Assembly (NCBI GenBank): GCA_036655355.1
Contig: JAVVQG010000004.1
Coordinates: forward strand, 186,001 to 250,000
Direction of reading: 5' to 3'
Length of the DNA: 64,000 nucleotides
Source: JAUNSR01 sp036655355
GTDB lineage: Bacteria; Bacteroidota; Bacteroidia; Bacteroidales; JAUNSR01
The translations under genes and the position numbers were made by a program. Positions 36,550 through 45,439 of this stretch are shown here, piece after piece. The notes under the pieces were generated by a model. It was not told the origin of the DNA, did not search any database, and worked only from the letters and a program-made list of their open reading frames with translations. Position 1 is the first letter of the stretch. Each line of letters opens with the position of its first letter.

Positions 36550-37275
36550 TTACTCCTCTCCCTCTTTATCATCTTTGTATTTGTTCTTTTTCTTTTTTTC
36601 CGGTTCAGGAGCACCACCTACCACCAAAACAATCTCCCCTTTGGGCTCTTTGGCTGTAAAATGGGCGATTAATTCGGTCAGGGAGCCACGTACGGTTTCA
36701 GCATGCAACTTAGAGATCTCACGCGCAACGGCAGCCGGTCTGTCGGCACCGAAAAACTCAGCGAGCTGTGACATGGTTTTAACCAGGCGGAACGGCGATT
36801 CGTAGAAAATCATGGTACGCTGTTCGGCAGCCAACTCTTTCATACGGGTTTCGCGTCCCTTTTTCTGAGGGAGGAAGCCTTCGAAACAAAATTTCTCGTT
36901 CGGCAATCCCGAAGAAACCAATGCGGGAACGAAAGCGGTTGCTCCGGGTAAGCACTCCACATCGATACCCTCTTTAAGACATTCGCGCACCACCAAAAAT
37001 CCGGGATCCGAGATCGCCGGTGTGCCCGCATCAGAAATCAAGGCAACGGTTTGTCCCCCTTTGATTCGTTGCACCACACTGTCTACCGTTTTATGTTCGT
37101 TGAACTTATGATGAGACTGCATGTGTGTAAGAATTTCAAAATGCTTCAACAGCACACTGCTCGTACGGGTATCTTCCGCAAGAATCAGATCAGCTTCTTT
37201 CAGCACTTTTATTGCCCGAAAAGTCATATCCTCCAGATTTCCGACAGGAGTGGGCACGACAAATAGTTTAGCCAT
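36550..37275 (-). CDS. rsmI: 16S rRNA (cytidine-1402 2'-O)-methyltransferase
   Basis: A 241-residue tetrapyrrole-methylase-fold enzyme using SAM. RsmI motifs are visible: PTPVGNLEDMTFRAIKVLKE at residue 8, AEDTRTSSVLLKHF near 35, ISDAGTPAISDPG near 80, and FYESPFRL near 158. It methylates the ribose of C1402 in the ribosomal P site. The C-terminal tail is Lys/Glu rich. The spacing to the flanking gene upstream is 8 bases. Confidence 0.94.
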   Translation of the reverse strand: MAKLFVVPTPVGNLEDMTFRAIKVLKEADLILAEDTRTSSVLLKHFEILTHMQSHHKFNEHKTVDSVVQRIKGGQTVALISDAGTPAISDPGFLVVRECLKEGIDVECLPGATAFVPALVSSGLPNEKFCFEGFLPQKKGRETRMKELAAEQRTMIFYESPFRLVKTMSQLAEFFGADRPAAVAREISKLHAETVRGSLTELIAHFTAKEPKGEIVLVVGGAPEPEKKKKNKYKDDKEGEE

Positions 37276-37283
37276 ATGATTGA

Positions 37284-37931
37284 TTAAATGTTTTTTGAAT
37301 TAAAATACTGCTCCAGTAGCGCATTAAACTCGGTCACGCCCACTGCTTCGGGTTCCCAGTTGAACTCTTTTTGCAAGAAGGCATGAGCCTGTGCCGGCGA
37401 TTCGAATTCATTCATCTGATCGAGAACGAAATTCATCATGCCCACATCACCGTGGAAAAGTTCGCGTTGGAACAAAAAGCGATCGTTCAATGTCATCAGT
37501 TTGCGAATATCGGTGGCGTGATGGACCGATTTTGTTTCCGAAGAGGAAAACTTCTGAAACACCTTGCTGAAAAACTCTTTCGGCTCAACCGGCTTGACAG
37601 GCTCCTGCACGTTTCGATCCGTCGGTTCAGAAACAATTTCGGGTTGCACTGCCTTTTGAGGCTGCTCCGCGGGGGAAGCAACCGGCGAGTTGCTTTTCAC
37701 TTCGAATTGCACGGAAGAACTGATCCGCTCATCCGTTCTGTTTGGTTGCGGAACCGCCGACAAGGCATTAATTCCCTCAACCAACCCGACAGCCTTATCG
37801 TGAAGCATTTCGAGCAAAACGCCCGGAATCTTATCGTATTCACTTATTCCGGCCAGTAAATTGCCGATCTCTTTTACCTCCTTATTCAGAAGCACCAGTC
37901 TTTCCTTTCGATCCATATCGATATTATTCAT
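37284..37931 (-). CDS. Conserved protein of unknown function between dacB and rsmI
   Basis: About 215 residues beginning MNNIDMDRKERLVLL; a start five codons later is equally possible. The N-terminal 70 residues are helical, a Pro/Val/Glu-rich linker follows (75-130), and a C-terminal helical domain of about 85 residues contains DIRKLMTLNDRFLFQRELFHGD and WEPEAVGVTEFNALLEQYF (quoted in part). Similar C-terminal segments are found in Bacteroidales proteins next to rsmI and tdk, without known function. There is no signal peptide, so it is probably cytosolic. Confidence 0.65.
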   Translation of the reverse strand: MNNIDMDRKERLVLLNKEVKEIGNLLAGISEYDKIPGVLLEMLHDKAVGLVEGINALSAVPQPNRTDERISSSVQFEVKSNSPVASPAEQPQKAVQPEIVSEPTDRNVQEPVKPVEPKEFFSKVFQKFSSSETKSVHHATDIRKLMTLNDRFLFQRELFHGDVGMMNFVLDQMNEFESPAQAHAFLQKEFNWEPEAVGVTEFNALLEQYFNSKNI

Positions 37932-37961
37932 TTTACAGCACAAATTTAGCGAAAATACCAC

Positions 37962-39392
37962 TTAAAGCTCCAATGCCAGGAGCAATTCTGTAATCGCCTT
38001 TCTTAATTGCGAATTACTTCCGGTAAAATTGTTTACCAGAATGGCGATGGCGTACGATTCCTTCCCCTGCAGATAGCCGGCATAAGAGAGAACGTTTTTA
38101 AACGAGCCGCTTTTCAGACGGCCTTTCCCTTGAAACGGCGTTCCTTTGAGGAATCCGGCCACCGTACCCTCTTCCCCCACGCGTGGGATGGAATTCACAA
38201 ACGCTTCGTCTCCCCTCATCTCAAACAGCAATGACGTAAGAAACGACGCGCTCACCCGGTTGGCGGGAGCAAGGCCCGATCCGTCGAACATAAACAACGC
38301 CTCGGTATCGAGACCGGCCTCTTGCCAGAGCCTTTTTAGTGCGGCGATGCCCTGTTGGTGTGATCCGTTTCCAACCTCCAACGCCATAAAGCGCAGCAAC
38401 GATTCGGCATACATATTATTACTGCGCACATTCGTTACACGGACGATGTGATTCAACGGATCCGACTGATAAGTAAACAACACCTCCCCTTGGCCCAGCA
38501 ACTCCTTCCCGTTTCTTTTCAGCAAACGTGTCGTCTGCGGCACACCGTTCACCGTTACAGCCGCTTTACGCAGTGCCGCGGTAAGAGTCTGAGCGAGGAA
38601 TAAAGCGGGATCGGGCACATCGCCCTTGATTTTAAACTCCGCCCCTTTCTGGGGAACGGCACCCGTGATCACACGCTCATTCGAATAAGGCGCCCCGTGG
38701 ATATAGGCACTGTCAAACGAATAAGAAACCGGTAGCAATTCATTGGTAAATCGAAGTGCGGGCATTTCCGGCCGCGTTTCCTTCACCCGGGGTTGCTGCC
38801 CTTTGCGCGAGGTATCCAAAACAAGTTCATATTTATTATCGCCGTAATTCAGCAGATAAGAACCGGCTGCATAATAATTCCCCAGATCCTCCCATGTCCA
38901 ATAAGGCGATATCCCCTCCAGACCGGGTTTGAAATCAGCTGCGATAACACTACCCGTAATCTTGCGTATCCCTTTTTCCGCTAGTTGGGCTACCACCCGG
39001 CGAACGAAATCATCCTGCGCCCGCAAGCCGTATTCCGATCCCAACGTAGGGTCTGCCGAGCCATACACGATAAGATTTCCATTTAACAAGCCATCCCCCG
39101 AAATTGTTCCCGTATAGCTCACCCGTGTAGGAAATTTTTGCTGCGGGGAGAAGAATCGGAGTGCCGAAGCGGTGGTCACCAACTTAAGTGTGGAGGCGGG
39201 TGTCAACGCTTGATCGCTTTGGATGCCGTCCACCTGTTCGCCGTTACGAAGATTAACAATTGAGATCCCCACCGAAGCATGTGCCATGCCTTTTGTCTTT
39301 AAAAATTTAAGCACCGCTTCACTTTGTGCAAACGAGGTATTGCTCAACAAAATAAATAGAGAAATCAGGAGGGATGAATTGCTTATTTTCAT
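37962..39392 (-). CDS. dacB: D-alanyl-D-alanine carboxypeptidase/endopeptidase (PBP4 type)
   Basis: 476 residues starting at MKISNSSLLISLFILL, which gives a good signal peptide ending FAQ; upstream codons lack family match. The S13 motifs are PASTLKLVTT (catalytic Ser near 67), SNNMYAESLLR (SxN) and LKSGSFKNVLSYAG (KTG-equivalent). Domains II and III are inserted between the first two motifs as usual. It trims or cleaves peptidoglycan cross-links in the periplasm. It is divergent from tdk with 95 bases between the starts. Confidence 0.93.
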   Translation of the reverse strand: MKISNSSLLISLFILLSNTSFAQSEAVLKFLKTKGMAHASVGISIVNLRNGEQVDGIQSDQALTPASTLKLVTTASALRFFSPQQKFPTRVSYTGTISGDGLLNGNLIVYGSADPTLGSEYGLRAQDDFVRRVVAQLAEKGIRKITGSVIAADFKPGLEGISPYWTWEDLGNYYAAGSYLLNYGDNKYELVLDTSRKGQQPRVKETRPEMPALRFTNELLPVSYSFDSAYIHGAPYSNERVITGAVPQKGAEFKIKGDVPDPALFLAQTLTAALRKAAVTVNGVPQTTRLLKRNGKELLGQGEVLFTYQSDPLNHIVRVTNVRSNNMYAESLLRFMALEVGNGSHQQGIAALKRLWQEAGLDTEALFMFDGSGLAPANRVSASFLTSLLFEMRGDEAFVNSIPRVGEEGTVAGFLKGTPFQGKGRLKSGSFKNVLSYAGYLQGKESYAIAILVNNFTGSNSQLRKAITELLLALEL

Positions 39393-39434
39393 ATAGAATT
39401 GAATCAGAGGGAAATCATATAACGACAAAAATAG

Positions 39435-39442
39435 TATATTTG
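39435..39442 (+). promoter_or_regulatory. -7 promoter box for tdk
   Basis: TATATTTG matches TAnnTTTG, 45 bases before the tdk start. Confidence 0.6.
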
Positions 39443-39487
39443 TTAGGAAGAAACAGTCGTCAACTTAATAATATAAAAGGATATATA

Positions 39488-40066
39488 ATGTTTTCAGAAA
39501 ACAAGTTACGCGAAATGCATCGCAGAGGGAGTATCGAAGTAATCTGCGGATCCATGTTCTCCGGAAAAACCGAGGAATTGATTCGTCGCTTAAAGCGAGC
39601 GAAAATAGCCCGTCAGAACGTCGAAATCTTCAAACCGACTGTTGATATCCGCTACTCGGAAAACGAGGTGGTATCACATGACAGCAATTCGATTCTCTCC
39701 ACTCCGGTTGAAAATTCGGCAAGCATCCTCCTTTTGGCGGAAGATGTGGATGTAGTGGGTGTAGATGAAGCGCAATTTTTCGATCAGGGTATCGTAGAGG
39801 TTTGCAACACGCTGGCGAACCGCGGAACCAGGGTCATCGTGGCCGGATTGGACATGGATTTCAAAGGCGTACCTTTTGGTCCGATGCCTCACCTTTGCGC
39901 CATCGCCGACGATGTTTCCAAAGTGCATGCCATTTGTGTTCATTGCGGACAGTTGGCACACTATTCGCACCGTTTGGTAGGAGACGAGAAACAGGTGATG
40001 CTGGGTGAAAAGAACGAATACCAGCCACTTTGCCGCAGTTGCTATCAGCAGGCAAACCACAAATAA
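39488..40066 (+). CDS. tdk: Thymidine kinase
   Basis: A 192-residue type II thymidine kinase, starting MFSENKLREMHRRG. The Walker A motif is GSMFSGKTEELIRRL at residues 21-35, the magnesium motif is VGVDEAQFFDQG near 95, and the lasso/zinc cysteines are CVHCG near 155 and CRSC near 185. It salvages thymidine to dTMP. The next gene starts 15 bases downstream on the same strand. Confidence 0.95.
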   Translation: MFSENKLREMHRRGSIEVICGSMFSGKTEELIRRLKRAKIARQNVEIFKPTVDIRYSENEVVSHDSNSILSTPVENSASILLLAEDVDVVGVDEAQFFDQGIVEVCNTLANRGTRVIVAGLDMDFKGVPFGPMPHLCAIADDVSKVHAICVHCGQLAHYSHRLVGDEKQVMLGEKNEYQPLCRSCYQQANHK

Positions 40067-40081
40067 AAAATAAAAACCAGT

Positions 40082-41218
40082 ATGAGCTCATTCTTCGAAA
40101 AGGAATTCACTTTTGACCGGGTGGCACGCATTTTCTTCGTGGCGCTACTCACAACGGTCATCGCTCTTTTCACCTGGCGAATCCGTGAAGCATTGATTCC
40201 GTTCTTCATCGGGTGGTTGATTGCGGCGGTATTGATGCCGATTGTTCGTTTCTTTCAATACAAATTGAGATTCAAATTCCGCATTCCTTCGATATTTGCC
40301 ACGATACTGGTGATTCTCGCCGGCTTGACGCTGGTCTTTTGGCTGGTGATTCCGCCGGCCATTCAGGAGTTCGAGAAAACCGGAAAGTTGCTTCAGGAAT
40401 ATGAATTGCGTTACAAAGACGACCCGATGATACCGTTGCAGATACGCGAGTACATCGACCGATTTGTAGATTTTGACGATTACAACCGTCGATTCGATTC
40501 ACAACAGATCCTGGAGCAGATTAAAAAGTACATTCCGAAAATCTTGGATATTGTAATCAGTGCGGTGAAGAAGATCTTCAACCTGATCAGCATCGTCTTC
40601 ATGTTTTTATACGCCTTCTTCATCATGATCTATTACGAGGAGATCCGCGACGGCTTCTTCGATCTCTTGCCGCAGGGGTGGCGACATAAAACCAGGAAGG
40701 TGATTCACGACGTGGCTGCCAGTACCAACCGTTATTTCCGGGGACAGACCTTGGTGGCGTCACTGGTCGGAGTTGGTTTTTGCATCGGATTCCTGATCAT
40801 CGGACTTCCGCTGGCTATTCCGCTAGGCATTTTCATCGGTCTGTTAAACATGATTCCGTACGCACAATTCATCGGACTCTTTCCCACCATCTTCATGTGT
40901 CTGCTTCACTCGGTAGATACGGGAATCCCGTTTTGGCGACTGATCATTTTCTGCCTGATGGTTTTTGCCATCGTTCAGATCATCGAAGACACCCTGTTAA
41001 CGCCGAAGATCATGGGTAAAGTAACCGGTTTGAATCCGGCTGTGATTTTACTCTGCCTCTCGATCGGGGGAACGTTGTTCGGTGTAATCGGTATCATCAT
41101 GTCGCTTCCGTTGGCTCCGATGTTGCTTGCTTATTACCACATGTATATTTTGAAAGATACACCGGGCGATTCAGAGATAGAGAAACCGGTTGAGAACAAA
41201 CGCAATAAAAGCAAATAA
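40082..41218 (+). CDS. AI-2E family (PerM/YtvI-type) membrane transporter
   Basis: A 378-residue integral membrane protein with seven or eight hydrophobic segments. The characteristic central periplasmic part (residues 85-160) is followed by the FRGQTLVASLVGVGFCIGF region and the family motif LTPKIMGKVTGLNPAVILL near 315. Members export small molecules or ions; AI-2 transport is proved only for TqsA, so the substrate here is open. It is co-directional with tdk, and tRNA-Lys follows. Confidence 0.88.
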   Translation: MSSFFEKEFTFDRVARIFFVALLTTVIALFTWRIREALIPFFIGWLIAAVLMPIVRFFQYKLRFKFRIPSIFATILVILAGLTLVFWLVIPPAIQEFEKTGKLLQEYELRYKDDPMIPLQIREYIDRFVDFDDYNRRFDSQQILEQIKKYIPKILDIVISAVKKIFNLISIVFMFLYAFFIMIYYEEIRDGFFDLLPQGWRHKTRKVIHDVAASTNRYFRGQTLVASLVGVGFCIGFLIIGLPLAIPLGIFIGLLNMIPYAQFIGLFPTIFMCLLHSVDTGIPFWRLIIFCLMVFAIVQIIEDTLLTPKIMGKVTGLNPAVILLCLSIGGTLFGVIGIIMSLPLAPMLLAYYHMYILKDTPGDSEIEKPVENKRNKSK

Positions 41219-41310
41219 GCATTTTTTAAGGATTTATTTAGCCGTGTTTGTTTGCAATTCCGGTATTTCACGCTATCTTTGCAAAGCTTTTAAGATAAAG
41301 CAAACCTGAT

Positions 41311-41383
41311 GATTCAGTAGCTCAGCAGGTAGAGCACAACACTTTTAATGTTGGGGTCCTGGGTTCGAGCCCCAGCTGGATCA
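41311..41383 (+). tRNA. tRNA-Lys (TTT anticodon)
   Basis: Full cloverleaf. The acceptor is GATTCAG with CTGGATC, the D-arm GCTC/GAGC, the anticodon stem CAACA/TGTTG with loop CTTTTAA (anticodon TTT), and the T-arm CTGGG-TTCGAGC-CCCAG. The discriminator base is A and CCA is not encoded. Confidence 0.95.
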
Positions 41384-41391
41384 CACAATCG

Positions 41392-41432
41392 AAAAAAGGC
41401 TGTCTAACTTGTTTAGACAGCCTTTCTTTTTT
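41392..41432 (+). terminator. Terminator after tRNA-Lys
   Basis: AAAGGCTGTCTAA-cttg-TTTAGACAGCCTTT with T-rich tail (TCTTTTTT). Confidence 0.9.
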
Positions 41433-41503
41433 ATATCCTTCCTATGCAGTTACGAACTGCTCCTTTGAAATCAATTTTTGAAAAAGCATATCGAAAAAAC
41501 CAC

Positions 41504-41582
41504 GGCTTTGGTTCACCCGAAGCACCGCCTTGGTTCGGTCGAAGCAAGGCCTTGCTTCAGGTGAACCAAGGCGGTGCTTCGC
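41504..41582. repeat. Second cluster of CCTTGGTTC palindromic repeats
   Basis: The cluster is built from the same units as at 1805-1881: CTTTGGTTC, CCGCCTTGGTTCGGTCGAAGCAAGG, CCTTGCTTC and GAACCAAGGCGGTGCTTC (parts). The order and orientation of units differ from the first cluster. It lies between tRNA-Lys and the MFS gene. Confidence 0.8.
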
Positions 41583-41584
41583 AT

Positions 41585-41675
41585 CCTCTAATCCATCCGA
41601 ATTAAAACCGGCTCCATTAGAATTAAATTCCTCTCCGGCTGAATCAAAATCTGCTCCATTAGAAATAAAAACCAA
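41585..41675. repeat. Degenerate 20-22 base tandem repeat
   Basis: Units resembling GCTCCATTAGAATTAAATTCC recur four times with drift. They fall inside a 103-codon minus-strand frame (41442-41753) that also covers the palindromic cluster. Because the whole frame consists of repeats, I do not call it a gene. The 300 bases from the tRNA terminator to the MFS gene hold nothing else I can name. Confidence 0.5.
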
Positions 41676-41763
41676 TGGCGGCAAATGAAAGCGCCGCGGT
41701 ACCCAAACCCGATTTTTCACATCCAAATCGTCACTTTTCTCCCTGCAAATCAACTCATTTGCT

Positions 41764-42987
41764 TCATCCGATTTGCTTTACCTCCTCTTTCATTCCGAAG
41801 ATAACACTATTTTCACTAAAAAGAAGGATTATCGTAAACAACACGGCCATACCGCCTGAGATGTAAAACGGAAACGTACTCAAATCGTCACGAAACACCA
41901 AAGACAACAGGTTCAGAATATACGGAGTAGCCCAGATACTCAGGTAACACGCACTCATGATCCACCCGAAGGCGAGAGCGCTTTTTGCGGGCGAAGTGAT
42001 GTTCGAGGTCTTATTCCAGATCAAAGGCTCGATCGTCCCCCCCGTGACGCCGGCCAACGCCACCAATACGTAATACCATTCAATACCCTTTACGAAAGGA
42101 AATAGAAACAGGGCGACCGTTATGATAAAGAGCGCCACGACCATCGTTTTTTTTCGGAAGAGATGAATGGTCTGATTGATGATAAAAGCACTGGCAGCCT
42201 GCACCGAGAAGAAGATGCTGATCAGAATGCCGCTCACTTCAGCATCCAAATGGTGATGTGAAAGTAAGAACGGCAAACTCAGTGGAATCTGCAGGTTAAA
42301 GAACATCACTACGAAATAGAGCACCATCAGCTGGATGAGCTTCGGCTTATTAATTCCCGAAGGAGGGATTAGGGCCGATGAAATACTTTTTTGTTCGGCC
42401 GTTGGAGGTGGAAGCGGAGGCAATTTGCTCCTCAATCGAAGGAATGGCGACATAATCAACGGGATTATCGCGATGGAATAGACCCAAAACGGCGCATGCC
42501 AACTGATCGTGGCCAGCCATCCTGCGAAAAGGGTACACAACACCTGACTGGCATTAGAGATGCCGGAACAGATGCCGAGTTGCTTTTGCTTCTCCTTCCC
42601 TTGAAAAATGACGCTTGGCAACTGCGAGGCAAGAGGCACCACCATGCTGGCCCCCATTCCGAGCGCGATACTGATAATGAGCAAGAGTGTAAAAGTGTTC
42701 GCAAATTGATATGCGATGGCAGAGAGTATAAAAAAGAGTGCTCCCGCGGCAATCATCTTCACATTATTCCTACTCTGAGCCAATCTCCCGGCAAGAATCA
42801 CAAACGGAATCAGCAGCAGATTGGGCAACGAGATCAACATATCGATCTCCGTTTCACGCACATTCGGAAACTTATGCTGGATGGTAGGCAAAGAGGGCGA
42901 AATAGCCAATCCGGTAATACTCGTCAGAATGGATATGGACCACACCGACATTTTCAGCATTAGAAATTCACTTTTCGTGATGCTCAT
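41764..42987 (-). CDS. Major facilitator superfamily transporter
   Basis: A 407-residue membrane protein with about twelve hydrophobic segments in two six-helix halves. The loop 2-3 motif is present in drifted form (ILAGRLAQSRNNVKMIAAGAL, quoted in part), and a Pro-rich cytosolic loop (LRSKLPPLPPPTAEQ) lies near residue 195. It resembles drug or small-molecule exporters of the MFS. The substrate is not predictable. It is co-directional with glycerate kinase but separated by more than 50 bases. Confidence 0.88.
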   Translation of the reverse strand: MSITKSEFLMLKMSVWSISILTSITGLAISPSLPTIQHKFPNVRETEIDMLISLPNLLLIPFVILAGRLAQSRNNVKMIAAGALFFILSAIAYQFANTFTLLLIISIALGMGASMVVPLASQLPSVIFQGKEKQKQLGICSGISNASQVLCTLFAGWLATISWHAPFWVYSIAIIPLIMSPFLRLRSKLPPLPPPTAEQKSISSALIPPSGINKPKLIQLMVLYFVVMFFNLQIPLSLPFLLSHHHLDAEVSGILISIFFSVQAASAFIINQTIHLFRKKTMVVALFIITVALFLFPFVKGIEWYYVLVALAGVTGGTIEPLIWNKTSNITSPAKSALAFGWIMSACYLSIWATPYILNLLSLVFRDDLSTFPFYISGGMAVLFTIILLFSENSVIFGMKEEVKQIG

Positions 42988-43042
42988 TTTTCATTCTATT
43001 AAGTTGATTTTAGGATAACAACATTTTAAGAATGAAATAGGT

Positions 43043-44173
43043 TTACAGAATCTCGAGGAGTCGGATTATTTGTTGTGCGGTCAGCATCAGGCGAGATAGG
43101 GTCAATTCCTTATCCATCGCTTCTTTCAAGGGAATCCGATCGGGATGTATGGAAAACAGAGAGGTGAATCCCGCTTGATTAAGAGGAGTAAGGTCGCTTA
43201 CCGAACCACAGAGGGCTATCGTGGGAATTCCCAGTCGGGAAGCCCGCTCCATCACCCGGTAAGGAATTTTGCCCATCAGCGTTTGGGCGTCCATCCTCCC
43301 CTCCCCTGTAATGAGGAGTTGCGCATCTTTGATCAACGTATCGAAGCGCAGGTAATCAAGCAGAAGTTCGGCTCCCGAACGCAGCGAGGCGTGCAGGAAA
43401 AGAACAAACGCGCCACCCAACCCGCCGGCCGCCCCGCTTCCGGGAATCTCATTCAGCGCTATGCCGTATTGTTCGCGAAAAAGTCGATGCAGGTGTTCCA
43501 TACCCGCTTCCAGTCGGAGTGTCATCTCAGCGGAAGCTCCCTTTTGCGGAGAGAAAACGGTAGCTGCACCCTGCGGACCGGAAAAGGGATTCGTTACGTC
43601 ACAGGCGATATTGAAGCGGCACGATTTCAATACAGGCGAAACCTGCGTGGCATCCACCTCGGCAATCGCTATCAACGTTGCGCCCTTGGGTGAAAACACG
43701 TCGCCCGATTTATTGCGAAAAATGAATCCGAGCGCTTCCAACATGCCGGTCCCCGCATCGTTCGTGGCACTTCCGCCTATTCCGATTAGAAAATCGCGAC
43801 AACCGGATTGCACGGCATGCGCAATCAATTGCCCCACCCCAAACGTGGTCGTTTCCTCCGGGTTTCGCTCTTCGTCGGTCAGAAGCGGTAACCCGGCAGC
43901 CTGCGCCATCTCGATCAAAGCCGTTTTGCCATCGCCCAACACGCAATAATGCGCGAGGACTTCTCGGCCCAATGGTCCCTGTACTGCAATCGCTCTTCGT
44001 TCTACGTTTCCCTCGAATACTTCGAGCAACCCTTCTCCCCCGTCGGATACGGGAAGTACCGCCACTTCGCAGTCGGGTAGTTCGGTAAGAATCCCTTTGC
44101 GAACCGCCTCTCCCGCCTCCCGTGAGGTCACAGAACCTTTGAACGAATCGATCGCTATTACTACTTTTCTCAT
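43043..44173 (-). CDS. Glycerate kinase
   Basis: 377 residues from ATG at MRKVVIAIDSFKGSVTS; an upstream in-frame Met adds eight residues. The GK type 1 (GarK/GlxK) family is recognised by AIDSFKGSVTSREAGEAVRKG, VSDGGEGLLE near 50, GIGGSATNDAGTGMLEALG near 125, and GSGAAGGLGGAFVLFL near 255. It phosphorylates D-glycerate to 2- or 3-phosphoglycerate. It stands at the edge of the accessory island, and its upstream side is decayed DNA. Confidence 0.93.
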   Translation of the reverse strand: MRKVVIAIDSFKGSVTSREAGEAVRKGILTELPDCEVAVLPVSDGGEGLLEVFEGNVERRAIAVQGPLGREVLAHYCVLGDGKTALIEMAQAAGLPLLTDEERNPEETTTFGVGQLIAHAVQSGCRDFLIGIGGSATNDAGTGMLEALGFIFRNKSGDVFSPKGATLIAIAEVDATQVSPVLKSCRFNIACDVTNPFSGPQGAATVFSPQKGASAEMTLRLEAGMEHLHRLFREQYGIALNEIPGSGAAGGLGGAFVLFLHASLRSGAELLLDYLRFDTLIKDAQLLITGEGRMDAQTLMGKIPYRVMERASRLGIPTIALCGSVSDLTPLNQAGFTSLFSIHPDRIPLKEAMDKELTLSRLMLTAQQIIRLLEIL

Positions 44174-44618
44174 ATATAAAGATGTAATGTCCTTCATCAG
44201 CCTCTACACTTTTGATAATTCCACTTCTGGCAGCCAATTAAAATCGGCATATATCCTTATTTCCTTCATCTTTTACTGCTTTTCTCAGTCGTAATTCAAC
44301 CTATCATATAATATGCAATTATAGCAATTATCTTTATTATATGACAGATTGAGTGCTTTTAAAAGGTTCTGCAGTTTGGCGTATACGGGGCATATCCTTA
44401 TGTGTTGACCCTTGGATTCGTTGTTTTTTATTTCGTTCAAGAATGTATACAAAAACCGATTGGGAAAAGGGCTGTTCGTGTAAGCAAATATCACTTTTGT
44501 GGAAATAAGGTATTTTGGGGTGATATTTACACTCGGGAAAGGGTGTAAATATTCGGAGGGTAAATAATGACGGATAGATATACTGGGTTAAATACGAGAT
44601 TAGAAAATCATATTTACC
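44174..44618. other. AT-rich spacer opening the accessory island
   Basis: No gene is supported. A 69-codon minus-strand frame (44285-44494) is open but matches nothing I know. A perfect 10-bp inverted repeat ATATTTACAC/GTGTAAATAT (44522-44531 and 44543-44552) forms a hairpin just before the IS-end repeat. Confidence 0.5.
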
Positions 44619-44646
44619 TGTCTAATTTAATACTGCCCGAAAAAGG
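44619..44646 (+). repeat. IS-end-like repeat, copy A
   Basis: A 28-base segment beginning TGTCTAATTTAATAC is shared with 49759-49786 with three mismatches. At the second site it follows directly on an IS3-family transposase stop codon, so it is probably an IS terminal inverted repeat. Confidence 0.6.
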
Positions 44647-44828
44647 GAAAGCACACATTACATCAAAAGGGGGTGTCCAAACAGGAAAGTTGGCAATTGG
44701 CGAAATCCGGAAAAGGTTATTGGCGGAAAGCCTTAAGTAATCAAGCCTACCGAGGGATGGAGTATGAATGGTTCGAAGAGCAGGGACTCTATAGCCTGTC
44801 ATTAAATCCTGCACGGTTAAACCGGTAA
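44631..44828 (+). pseudogene. C-terminal fragment of a group II intron reverse transcriptase/maturase
   Basis: This 65-codon open stretch lacks a start and ends at TAA. It reads ...LHQKGVSKQESWQLAKSGKGYWR, then ALSNQAYRGMEYEWFEEQGLYSL (quoted in parts). This matches the C-terminal region of intron-encoded proteins, where GYWR-A-S is followed by a NEYLEKQGLVSL-like segment. Everything upstream (reverse transcriptase and most of the maturase) is missing. It abuts the IS-end repeat, which suggests truncation by an IS. Confidence 0.65.
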
Positions 44829-44920
44829 GAGAAACAGCCCGGTGCGAGCGCATGCCGGGTGGTGAGAGATCGGAAAACAAAATAGGAGGAAAACCTATTT
44901 TGTTTTCCTCCTACTCGATT
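44631..44920 (+). mobile_element. Group II intron relic, 3' end
   Basis: After the maturase fragment comes a hairpin CCCGGTGCG/CGCATGCCGGG followed by GGTGGTGAGAGATCGG, a layout that I associate with the conserved block after bacterial group II intron ORFs. A perfect 15-bp stem (44872-44886 with 44894-44908) follows, then CTCCTACTCGAT, the typical 3' terminus. The 5' ribozyme domains are absent. Confidence 0.6.
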
Positions 44921-45013
44921 CATCATAATTGATATCATTATTTGTCAGTTATATTATGGGGAAGCACACACTTTTTAGGTTCACTTCAAGTTCGAATAGA
45001 TTACGAATAAAGC

Positions 45014-45439
45014 CTATAACTGGATATCTGACATTGTCTTAAGCTCTTGTTTCAGCATTTCCGCATTTTTATTTCCTATTAGAAAACTTACTTTCGAAAA
45101 CCGGTAACCTCCTTTTTTGATCTCAATTATTACACCGGGTGTTTTATTATCAGTCACAATTTTAAACATATCTAATTCTGAAAGATGAAAGGATTTATTT
45201 AGTTTTTTGCAAAAAGGATAGTTTATGGAAACTAAGCCTTTATATAAAGTAATATAAAAGTGATTATTGAAAATAACTATAATTATTTGCACAAATAATA
45301 TAATTATCAATAAATAAGATATCAGACCCAATTCAACTCCATCAAAACAGACGAGTAAGCTCCCTATCATACAAACGATTAAAGCTACTATAAGAGCTAT
45401 CAAAAGAGTATCGTGTTTTTTTTTAAATATTTTCATCAT
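45014..45439 (-). CDS. Small membrane protein of unknown function
   Basis: A 141-residue protein with a Lys-rich N-terminus and two membrane helices (residues 13-33, LIALIVALIVCMIGSLLVCF, and 38-58). A cytosolic beta-rich part of about 80 residues follows (YITLYKGLVSINYPF to LKQELKTM), with a spacing reminiscent of bacterial PH-like domains. AT-rich codon use is like the rest of the island and unlike the core genes. The neighbour at 45771 is a lipoprotein with a long hydrophobic segment; an effector-immunity relation is possible but unproven. Confidence 0.55.
   Translation of the reverse strand: MMKIFKKKHDTLLIALIVALIVCMIGSLLVCFDGVELGLISYLLIIILFVQIIIVIFNNHFYITLYKGLVSINYPFCKKLNKSFHLSELDMFKIVTDNKTPGVIIEIKKGGYRFSKVSFLIGNKNAEMLKQELKTMSDIQL

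Noticed and set aside
41442..41753. 103-codon frame covering the repeats between tRNA-Lys and the MFS gene
   Set aside because: It is composed almost wholly of palindromic and tandem repeats. I treat it as repeat DNA rather than a gene.
44285..44494. 69-codon minus-strand frame at the island edge
   Set aside because: No recognisable domain, no start context, and its composition matches spacer DNA. It may be decayed coding sequence but cannot be supported.
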